DNA from: Bacillus timonensis
GTDB lineage: Bacteria; Bacillota; Bacilli; Bacillales; Bacillaceae_L
DNA length: 64,000 bases
Assembly: GCF_000285535.1 (NCBI RefSeq)
Contig: NZ_HE610985.1
Location: 103,173 to 167,172, forward strand
Direction of reading: 5' to 3'
Positions 57,626-64,000 of the stretch are shown in pieces. Positions within the stretch are counted from its first letter, which is position 1; each line of letters begins with the position of its first letter. Below the pieces are notes generated by a model that saw only the letters and a program-made list of their open reading frames with translations, was not told the DNA's origin and searched no databases. The translations under genes were made by a program, and so were the position numbers.

Positions 57626-58261
57626 GTGGAGATGATCCTTCGTAATTTAGAAAACAAGTATCCTGAATTAACAAAATGTCTAGATGATATTCGTAAATCA
57701 TTTGATATATTAAAAAGCACATATAATCTAAAAGGCAAAGTTTTACTTTGTGGCAATGGAGGAAGTGCATCTGACTGTGAACACATTGTTGGGGAACTCA
57801 TGAAAGGCTTTTTGTTAGAGCGACCCATTGATCGTTCATTTAAAACAAGTTTACTAAATGAGTTTTCTAATGACGGGGAGTTTATTGGAAACCACTTACA
57901 AATGGCCTTGCCAGCCATTTCACTCGTAAGTCAAACATCATTAATAACTGCTATATCAAATGATCTCTCACCTGATATGGTATTTGCACAACAGGTTTTT
58001 GCATACGGAGTTAAAGGTGATACTATTATAGGAATCAGCACATCGGGGAACTCAAAAAATGTGCTATATGCATTAAAAACAGCAAAAGTATTGGGTTTAA
58101 GAACGATAGGAATTACTGGGGCTAGTGGAGGTTCATTTAAGGATATATGTGACATTACAATCTGTGTACCATTTCATAGAACTCTAGAAATACAAGAGAA
58201 GCACGTTCCAATCTACCATGCGCTTTGTGCAATGTTAGAGGAGGAATATTTTCTAAGATGA
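57626..58261 (+). CDS. SIS-domain phosphosugar isomerase (GmhA-like)
   Basis: 211 residues of the sedoheptulose-7-phosphate isomerase (GmhA) branch of SIS proteins. The phosphate-binding motif GNGGSASDCEHIVGELMKGF and GISTSGNSKNVLYAL are diagnostic. Start GTG 57626 has GAGGTGAT six bases before. It lies between a mannosidase and a sugar kinase and overlaps the latter by four bases. No heptose genes are near, so it may isomerise a mannose- or related phosphosugar in this pathway; that is inference. Confidence 0.83.
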   Translation: MEMILRNLENKYPELTKCLDDIRKSFDILKSTYNLKGKVLLCGNGGSASDCEHIVGELMKGFLLERPIDRSFKTSLLNEFSNDGEFIGNHLQMALPAISLVSQTSLITAISNDLSPDMVFAQQVFAYGVKGDTIIGISTSGNSKNVLYALKTAKVLGLRTIGITGASGGSFKDICDITICVPFHRTLEIQEKHVPIYHALCAMLEEEYFLR

Positions 58262-59244
58262 CTATATTAGTTGGAATTGATATTGGTGGAACAAAGTGTG
58301 CTGTTTCTATCGGAACCGTTGAAGAAAATTCTATTAAGATCCATAGCAAGGAGAGATTTTCTACAACTTCGTCTCATGAAACAACTTTAAAAAGAATAGA
58401 AGATACACTTGAACAGCTAATGAGACGATTGGAAATATCGAATATTGATGCCATCGGGATAAGTTGTGGTGGTCCGCTTGATAGTGAACGTGGATTAATA
58501 CTCTCACCACCTAATTTACCAAATTGGGAATCTATTAACGTCGTATCACTATTCAAAAACAAATATCATGTGCCTGTCGGTTTGCAAAATGATGCAAATG
58601 CATGTGCTCTTGCTGAATGGAAGTGGGGAGCTGGAAAAGGTTGCAGGAATATGATTTTTCTAACATTTGGAACTGGGATGGGTGCAGGGTTAATCATTAA
58701 TGGTGAACTATACACAGGAACAAATGATATGGCAGGGGAAGTAGGTCATATCCGTTTAGAAAATGAAGGTCCAATGGGTTTTGGCAAAGAAGGTTCATTT
58801 GAAGGGTTTTGTAGTGGTGGAGGAATTGAAAAACTGGCACGTAAAGAGGTTGCAAAATGGTTACTAGAAGGACAATCCACTCTTATATGCCACTCCATCG
58901 AACAGTCGGATCAAATCACAACCAAAAAAGTGGGTGAGGCAGCACAAAAACAGGATCCATTGGCACTAAATATCTTTAAACAAGTTGGAGAAAAGCTTGG
59001 GAAAGGTTTGGCCATTTTAGTTGATATTTTAAATCCAGAAAGGATTGTCATTGGAAGTATATACTTAAGACAACAAGATATCTTAGAACCAATTGTTATG
59101 AGTATTCTTAAAAATGAATCCTTACCGACAGCCTTATCCGTTTGCGAAATTGTTCCAGCTGGACTAGGGGAAGAGGTAGGGGATTATGCAAGCTTGTCAG
59201 TAGCGTGGAATATTTTAAATAAAGTAACAAAAAACCAAGATTAA
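58258..59244 (+). CDS. ROK-family sugar kinase lacking the usual zinc-cysteine motif
   Basis: A 328-residue kinase. The phosphate-1 loop VGIDIGGTKCAVSIG, substrate strand LQNDANACALAEW and adenosine motif TFGTGMGAGLIINGELYTG are typical. GEVGHIRLE supplies the catalytic histidine region, but the CxCGxxGCxE zinc motif is missing; the segment reads GFGKEGSFEGFCSGGG. Some ROK kinases lack this zinc site. Start ATG 58258 overlaps the isomerase stop (ATGA). It probably phosphorylates mannose or a related hexose released by the mannosidase. Confidence 0.87.
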   Translation: MTILVGIDIGGTKCAVSIGTVEENSIKIHSKERFSTTSSHETTLKRIEDTLEQLMRRLEISNIDAIGISCGGPLDSERGLILSPPNLPNWESINVVSLFKNKYHVPVGLQNDANACALAEWKWGAGKGCRNMIFLTFGTGMGAGLIINGELYTGTNDMAGEVGHIRLENEGPMGFGKEGSFEGFCSGGGIEKLARKEVAKWLLEGQSTLICHSIEQSDQITTKKVGEAAQKQDPLALNIFKQVGEKLGKGLAILVDILNPERIVIGSIYLRQQDILEPIVMSILKNESLPTALSVCEIVPAGLGEEVGDYASLSVAWNILNKVTKNQD

Positions 59245-59264
59245 TTTTATTTAGTTAGAAGAAT

Positions 59265-59300
59265 GACATCCAAGCCTACGGGCTTGGATGTCATTTTTTA
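59265..59300 (+). terminator. Strong intrinsic terminator
   Basis: A perfect 12-base stem GACATCCAAGCC / GGCTTGGATGTC with a TACG loop and a T-run, 20 bases after the ROK kinase. It closes the mannoside operon. Confidence 0.9.
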
Positions 59301-59339
59301 TTAGAAAACAATTATATAAGAAAGAAAAATATAAATATG

Positions 59340-59396
59340 GGTTCCAGGCCCCGGCGCGGTTGTGATTTGCCGTTTGGGGGAGCTGGCACTTTTTTT
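59340..59396 (+). terminator. Intrinsic terminator, repeat family C copy 2
   Basis: GTTCCAG pairs with CTGGCAC through a GCGG/CCG inner stem, then seven T. 37 bases (59356-59392) equal those at 49589-49625. It is redundant with the terminator at 59265, which suggests it came with a different gene or rearrangement. Confidence 0.7.
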
Positions 59397-59486
59397 AGTA
59401 TAGAACCATTTTATAATAGACAATCGTGGTCCGCAGATGTTACTGAGGAAAGATGCTATGAGTTAGTAGAGGATTATATGGAATAA
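59394..59486 (+). pseudogene. Remnant: 3' end of an unknown gene
   Basis: Directly after the family C copy one frame encodes PFYNRQSWSADVTEERCYEL, VEDYME and a stop at 59484-59486. It has no start and is followed by a good terminator, so it looks like the tail of a gene whose front was lost. No family recognised. Beyond its terminator the gap to 59770 is empty. Confidence 0.4.
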
Positions 59487-59496
59487 TTTTTCTAGA

Positions 59497-59526
59497 GGCA
59501 TTGCTTGTGTAGCAATGTCTTTTTAT
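59497..59526 (+). terminator. Intrinsic terminator after remnant
   Basis: GGCATTGCT pairs with AGCAATGTC around TGTGT, then five T. Confidence 0.72.
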
Positions 59527-59769
59527 AATCCTTCTATCAAAAGATAAATTTTCGAAGTGTAAGTGGCACGGTTTATACATGGGTCGAATTTTTTATATAG
59601 TTCGGGACAATATATGAAAGAAAATCGATAAGAAAGGGTGGAAGACTGGAACAAGGAATTCGTGTTGTTGTAGAGTATTCCTAACCTTATTAATAATCAT
59701 TCTTTATTTTTCTTATTACCCATTTTGGCATTATGTGTATCAATATTACAATAAATAGGAGATGATTGT

Positions 59770-60544
59770 ATGTTATTAAAAGACAAAGTTGTTCTAATTA
59801 CTGGTGCAGCCGGAGGTATCGGTATTGCAACAGCAAAAGCATTTGCAAAGGAAGGCGCAAAATTAGCTTGTGGATTTGAATGAAGATGCGTTAAAAAAAG
59901 CTTCCGAACAAATGGAGGCCAGTGATATCTTATATGTTCCTGCAGATGTTACAAAAGAAGATCAGGTACAAAATTATGTTGATAAAACCGTCGAAAAATA
60001 TGGGCGTATCGATGTTTTCATTAACAATGCAGGTGTAAATGGCGCCAATGCAACAATTACAGAGCAAACAGAAAAAAACTTGCGATTTGTAATGGATGTT
60101 AACTTCTTCGGTGCATATTACGGATTAAAATACGTTCTCCGTGTTATGCAAGAACAAAAATCTGGTGCTGTTGTCAACACAGCGTCAAACGGCGGATGGC
60201 TTGGTGCGCCGGGAATGAGTGTGTATGCTGCATCGAAACATGCTCTTCTCGGACTTACAAAATCTGCAGCTTTAGAAATGGCGTCATATGGGGTACGCAT
60301 AAATGCAGTTGCTCCGGGCGCTACAAATACAGATATGATGCGCAGAATTGAAAAAAATGCAGTTGGGGAGGAACATGCTGAAGAAGCACAAAAAGCATTT
60401 GCGGCCGCAGTTCCATTGGGGCGCTATGCGACTCCAGAAGAAATTGCAGATTTGATGGTATTCTTGGGTTCAGATAAATCTAGGTTCATTGATGGAACAA
60501 TGATTCGTATCGATGGCGGTATGTCTGCTACGTCATCACAATAA
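59770..60544 (+). pseudogene. SDR-family oxidoreductase, frameshifted
   Basis: ATG 59770 (TAGGAG upstream) begins a classical SDR: DKVVLITGAAGGIGIATAKA. The frame stops near 59883, but from about 59868 a second frame continues as VDLNEDALKKASEQ with the NNAG motif, catalytic tyrosine in VYAASKHALLG and the C-terminal FIDGTMIRIDGG to 60544. A two-base gap (or one extra base) near 59866-59870, inside the strand before the cofactor-specificity Asp, explains the break. Otherwise complete at about 258 residues. Unlike the other breaks it is not in a long A/T run, so it may be a true mutation. Confidence 0.75.
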
Positions 60545-60570
60545 TTTAATTTGAGTAAGAAAACATCCCA

Positions 60571-60708
60571 CTGTTTTTGGAAGGTAGTCACGAAATCAAG
60601 AATGGACTTTTGCTGAGAAAAGACTTTTATACTTTATTTGATCGTGGCTATATCACCATTACTTTAACGGATTTTGCGAAAATAATAGTAGATATTTTAG
60701 GTTTATAA
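60571..60708 (+). pseudogene. Fragment of an HNH restriction endonuclease
   Basis: The frame reads SHEIKNGLLLRKDFYTLFDR, then GYITIT and an unrelated tail to a stop at 60708. NGLLLRKDxxTLFDRGYI is the familiar end of HNH endonucleases of the HNH_2 type. The front half and most of the catalytic core are missing, so this is a decayed remnant, followed by its terminator. Confidence 0.65.
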
Positions 60709-60752
60709 CAACAGGGCCAGTGGGTTTGCCCAGTTGTCTGGCCCTGTTGTTT
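60708..60752 (+). terminator. Strong intrinsic terminator
   Basis: ACAACAGGGCCAG pairs with CTGGCCCTGTTGT, then TTTC. It marks the end of the lost HNH gene. Confidence 0.82.
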
Positions 60753-61063
60753 CAAATTTCTTAATTATATTATATGAGTGACCAAATAGGTAATGGTTTC
60801 CATCGTGGAGTCTTTTGAGCAAGGCTCTTTTTTTATTCCAAGGTTTATCCTATGTACTGTAATTTTTATAGAATCATGTTATGGATATGCAAAAAAAGGT
60901 GAGAAAAAAATATCATTAAACTTTTCAATCAAATCCAAGATTGAATCCAAATTTGTTGTTAATTTAATAAGTTGTTCCATTATTTTTTTCTCTACTTCAT
61001 GATGAATAACTTCGAACGAGAAGTTAACATTCATAAAAGTCCGAGTAAAATAAATTTTCCTAT

Positions 61064-61083
61064 AGTATGATATATCTCATACT
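61064..61083. promoter_or_regulatory. Inverted repeat AGTATGA / TCATACT
   Basis: A seven-base inverted repeat with a six-base spacer in the 430-base gap 60753-61179. It could be an operator or a short hairpin. A weak hairpin with a T-run also occurs near 60810-60835. I see no believable gene in this gap. Confidence 0.3.
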
Positions 61084-61179
61084 TCGCAATTTGCACTTGT
61101 AGTTTATTTCATTAAATATTCGTCCAATAAAACAAGGGTTGGTTCTCCAATGTCCATTGAGGATGCAGAATAACGAACC

Positions 61180-61686
61180 CTATTCAACTTGAATCTGTGT
61201 GATTTTATTCATGATATCGACCAATTTTACTTTTCTTTGAATTCTTATTAAAAATTCAAAATAAGCGTAGTTTCCTGTATACCTACCTCTATTCTCCCGT
61301 ACTGCTACTTCCATATGAAGTGTATTACCTTCTACTAAATCTAAATCCTTGATTTCAACTGTGTGGGTAGTAATACCTACATCAGGTATATTATCGATCT
61401 CCCTGGCACCTACGACAAAATCCATACTATCGTTAATAGTAGTTGTAATATTAAGCGTTTTCCCTAAAGGTAAGAAGGTATCATTGACCTTTACTCCAGT
61501 ATCCCAGTTGTTACCAACGGATTGATTATTAAGCAGATTAATGTCGGTAAGAGTAACTTCTAGTTCAATTTGTTGTTCAACATCTAGTAGTGCTAATCGT
61601 TTTGACTTTTGATATAGATTGATGCAAATCATAATAAGTACGATTATTATTATTATATCTAACACGAGCCATATTTTGTTTTTCAT
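61180..61686 (-). CDS. Membrane-anchored protein with extracytoplasmic domain, unknown
   Basis: 168 residues from ATG 61686, which has TAGGAG upstream (an in-frame start at 61701 lies before that site). The N-terminal helix (VLDIIIIIVLIMICINLY) anchors a beta-rich outer domain with a clear alternation of hydrophobic residues (IELEVTLTDINLL, LNITTTINDSMDFVVGAREI). No family recognised. It is divergent from the J-domain gene, with 84 bases between the two starts, so they could share regulation. Confidence 0.68.
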   Translation of the reverse strand: MKNKIWLVLDIIIIIVLIMICINLYQKSKRLALLDVEQQIELEVTLTDINLLNNQSVGNNWDTGVKVNDTFLPLGKTLNITTTINDSMDFVVGAREIDNIPDVGITTHTVEIKDLDLVEGNTLHMEVAVRENRGRYTGNYAYFEFLIRIQRKVKLVDIMNKITQIQVE

Positions 61687-61770
61687 AAGAACTCCTAGCA
61701 AAAATTACTAAAGCGAATATAATCATTTCTTACTATAATCAGATTGTACCTATTATATTAGGAGGTTCAG

Positions 61771-62952
61771 ATGGAAAATCGATTTACGGATTATTATATG
61801 GTTTTGGGTGTCCCTTATAATTCAAGTCTGGAACAGATTAAAAAAGCATATCGTCACTTAGCTAAGGTATATCATCCCGATGTTGGTGGTTCTGAGAGTC
61901 AGTTTAAATTGATTCAAGAAGCATATCAAGTTTTATATGATAATAATTCAAGGGAACATTATAATAAGGTTTACTTAAACTATTTAAAAAAATCTCATGA
62001 AGAAACTCTACAACAATGGAAGGATGCTACATCTAATCCTGAAAAAAAGGCGACAAAATCCGATAATCATGATTATCGTAAATCATCAGGATTTAAATGG
62101 AGACTACTATATAGGGTTACTGGAATATCATTAATTATACTTTTTATCGTATTAACTAACATAATAGAAAATGATGGTATACAAAGCGAAAATCTAGATG
62201 TTGAAACTAGTTTTATTGAAGATTACACATCTGAGCAAGAGCAAGAAACTAATTCGATAGAGCCAGACGAAGTTGCGCCTGTTGGAGAATTTACCATTGC
62301 CGATGAAGAGGATAACAACCAAATAATCGAAGAAATTGATCAGAAAATTAGTATTGATACTGAAGAAAATATGGTTTCATCTGAAGAGAAGATTCAAGAT
62401 ACGATAATAAATAATGAACATTATTTTACACTCGGTTCTTCTAAGGAAAAAGTTAAGGAAGTTATGGGTCCGCCATCTTCTGTATATAGTAATAGTTGGA
62501 GTTATAATTACTCAAATGTTACATTTGATGGAGAGTTTGTTATAGGATGGTCGAATATTAGTGATAATCTTAATGTAAAATTAGGGGAAAAAGAAGAAGG
62601 TGTAACATTCACATTAGGTTCCTCGAAGGATGATGTACTAAAGGCAATGGGAACCCCAACCAGCATTTATCATAATAGTTGGGGTTATCAATATTCCGAT
62701 GTCACTTTTGATGCAGATAAAGTAGTTGGTTGGTCAGATATTAGTGATAATCTAAATGTGTTTATATCAGAACCAATTTCTAGTGTATCTTTTACGATTG
62801 GCTCCTCAAAAGAAGAGGTATTAGAGGCAATGGGAACTCCATCTGGAGTTTCGAACAATTCGTGGTCATATGATTATTCGACGGTTAGATTTGACTCTAA
62901 TGGTTTTGTAGAAAGTTATTCAAATATCAGTGACAATCTAAGAGTTTATTAA
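61771..62952 (+). CDS. Membrane-anchored J-domain protein with three C-terminal repeats
   Basis: 393 residues. A complete J domain (5-67) with HPD at 35-37 and a basic helix II is followed by a charged linker, one transmembrane helix (about 111-132) and an acidic linker. The C-terminus has three copies of a 61-residue unit, starting at 219, 280 and 341. Each reads like FTLGSSKExVxExMGxPxxV, a NSWxYxYSxVxFD core, and SNISDNLxV. The period is exact. J domains stimulate Hsp70 (DnaK). The J domain should be cytoplasmic, which places the repeats outside the membrane. The repeats recall SmpA/BamE-like units (GSSKxEVxxxxGxP). AGGAGG precedes the ATG. Confidence 0.85.
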   Translation: MENRFTDYYMVLGVPYNSSLEQIKKAYRHLAKVYHPDVGGSESQFKLIQEAYQVLYDNNSREHYNKVYLNYLKKSHEETLQQWKDATSNPEKKATKSDNHDYRKSSGFKWRLLYRVTGISLIILFIVLTNIIENDGIQSENLDVETSFIEDYTSEQEQETNSIEPDEVAPVGEFTIADEEDNNQIIEEIDQKISIDTEENMVSSEEKIQDTIINNEHYFTLGSSKEKVKEVMGPPSSVYSNSWSYNYSNVTFDGEFVIGWSNISDNLNVKLGEKEEGVTFTLGSSKDDVLKAMGTPTSIYHNSWGYQYSDVTFDADKVVGWSDISDNLNVFISEPISSVSFTIGSSKEEVLEAMGTPSGVSNNSWSYDYSTVRFDSNGFVESYSNISDNLRVY

Positions 62953-63061
62953 TCTAGCTTATTTCCAGCAGAAGTTTTCCCGTTCGATAAAAATTTCGTA
63001 AGACGTACGTGAATAGGAATTAGCATATTAAATTCTATAACCTATCATCAAGAAACCATAG

Positions 63062-63099
63062 AAAAAGCGCTGTAAATAATAACTTACAGCGTTTTTTTT
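63062..63099 (+). terminator. Intrinsic terminator
   Basis: AAAAAGCGCTGTAA pairs with TTACAGCGTTTTT and eight T. It ends the J-domain gene and may also serve the convergent gene at 63237. Nothing else is seen in the gap. Confidence 0.85.
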
Positions 63100-63236
63100 A
63101 CTGACTGTCTTATTTTTGGCCGTCTCAGCTGAGGGAAGCACCTCACGTGGCTAGCAGACGGACTATGTAAACTCACTAAGTTTTGTTATCTATTTTGGTA
63201 ATACAGAAGAAAGTACAATTCCCAACATTCCTGTTA

Positions 63237-63961
63237 TTAAATATGTATTTCTGGTAGCCTTCCACGAAAATACTCCTTTACTAAACCTATGATTAATAAG
63301 AGTTCAATTAGAGGTAGTAAATTTGTGCATTCATTTTCTCTTATTTCAACAGTTGGTAAGATTACTGAATCTGTCGTTGTTTGAAGTCTAAAAACATTTT
63401 CTAAAGTATGAAGGATTTGTTGTTTCGAATCTTTCGAAACGCCCAGTATTTTGTACTCATGTAAGAGCCTTTTATATCTTGCATTTAAAAATTTATGAAA
63501 CCCAAATTGGGTTAACATATTAAATTTAGATGTGTTTTGCTTTTTTATATCAAAGATAAGAAATCTTGAAAATGCATCCTCATAGACTGAAGCGGGTTCG
63601 CCTCTATTTCCCCAATTCGATACCTTTAACTGCCCATCCCGAAGTTTTTTTCCATTTTGATAAATTTTATAAGGTAAGACACATCCAATTATTGAATAAT
63701 CATTATCATGAAATTCTTCTATTGAAGATGCAAAATGTACTTCAATCGATTGTGGTAAAGATAGCTTTGTTTCTGGCAATATGGCTACTAATTGAAATAA
63801 AACTGTATCGACTAATCTTTGATTTTCAGATAAGTTATCGGACAATACTTTGCTATGATCAACATGCTTGTTTGTTCCAAATTTTTTACATAAGGATCGG
63901 GATGTGATTCTCGGTACTTCATGTGTTGATGGTAGGCTGTTCTTTCTTGAAACCAGGACAT
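63237..63961 (-). pseudogene. Unknown protein, frameshifted near its N-terminus
   Basis: ATG 63961 has a strong GGAAGGAGC site and opens MSWFQERTAYHQHMKYRESH, but stops after 49 codons. A second frame from about 63845 runs to 63237 (202 residues). One extra base in the short T-run at 63849-63851 joins them as IIAKVLSDNLSENQ, giving a 241-residue protein. The long part has a mixed alpha-beta look (PQSIEVHFASSIEEFHDNDY) and a hydrophobic C-terminal helix (LLPLIELLLIIGLV). No family recognised. If the break is real, the 202-residue part could start at TTG 63845. Confidence 0.6.
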
Positions 63962-64000
63962 AAATTAAGCTCCTTCCTCAATATTTTCATCTATTACCTT

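Noticed and set aside
60793-61002. 69-codon plus-strand frame
   Set aside because: No ribosome binding site, low-complexity Ile/Ser/Lys content and overlap with a weak hairpin; probably non-coding.

Overview
The window looks like a chromosome segment of a low-GC, spore-former-type Firmicute (Bacillales, most likely Bacillaceae). The signs are AT-rich sequence, strong AGGAGG-type ribosome binding sites, many TTG and GTG starts, sigma-A promoters, CcpA-like cre sites, lipoprotein-anchored ABC solute-binding proteins, YesM/YesN-type two-component regulation, and rho-independent terminators after most transcription units. I saw no rRNA, tRNA, CRISPR array, complete insertion sequence or prophage.

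Layout. (1) 0-4.1 kb: an AcoR-like sigma-54 activator facing away from a glutathione-independent formaldehyde dehydrogenase and an aquaporin-family channel. A textbook -24/-12 promoter precedes the dehydrogenase. (2) 4.1-7.6 kb: a frameshifted membrane protein, a Gfo/Idh/MocA oxidoreductase, a small flavin reductase and an acetyltransferase. (3) 8.0-17.3 kb: a catabolic operon with an ABC importer, an ADP-ribosylglycohydrolase-fold enzyme carrying carbohydrate-binding-like C-terminal domains, an AraC-type response regulator, its histidine kinase and a ribokinase. (4) 17.5-22.1 kb: a 33-residue membrane peptide, a lipoprotein nuclease, an unknown protein, a nucleotidyltransferase and an M20-type amidohydrolase. 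(5) 22.4-33.5 kb: a sugar-acid cassette with an SDR, two enolase-superfamily dehydratases, a GntR regulator with two matching operators, a DHDPS-family enzyme, a cupin, an ABC importer, a metallo-beta-lactamase-fold hydrolase and an aldehyde dehydrogenase. (6) 33.6-40.2 kb: mixed small genes, including an Xre/membrane-protein pair, NDH-2 plus DUF1641, a DUF4349 lipoprotein and an EthD-like protein. (7) 40.3-45.5 kb: a defence-type island with an Mrr nuclease, a membrane-anchored unknown and tandem DUF262 proteins, the second with a DUF1524 HNH domain. (8) 45.6-49.6 kb: an alpha/beta hydrolase, a DEAD-box helicase, an unknown and a GIY-YIG protein. (9) 50.0-59.3 kb: a mannoside cassette with an ABC importer facing away from a ROK repressor, GH38 alpha-mannosidase, SIS isomerase and ROK kinase. 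(10) 59.4-64 kb: remnants, a frameshifted SDR, a membrane J-domain protein with three repeats, and a frameshifted unknown.

How the parts work together. The three sugar cassettes share a plan: lipoprotein, a stem-loop, two permeases, then intracellular enzymes. None encodes an ABC ATPase, so all three probably use a common MsmX-type ATPase encoded elsewhere. Two cassettes are bracketed by near-identical intrinsic terminators (33 nt identical around 22.1-33.6 kb; 37 nt identical around 49.6-59.4 kb), which hints at modular insertion or recombination.

Caution on sequence quality: at least five genes or gene halves appear broken by one missing base in an A/T run. Each is restored by adding one base, so homopolymer undercalling is as likely as real decay.
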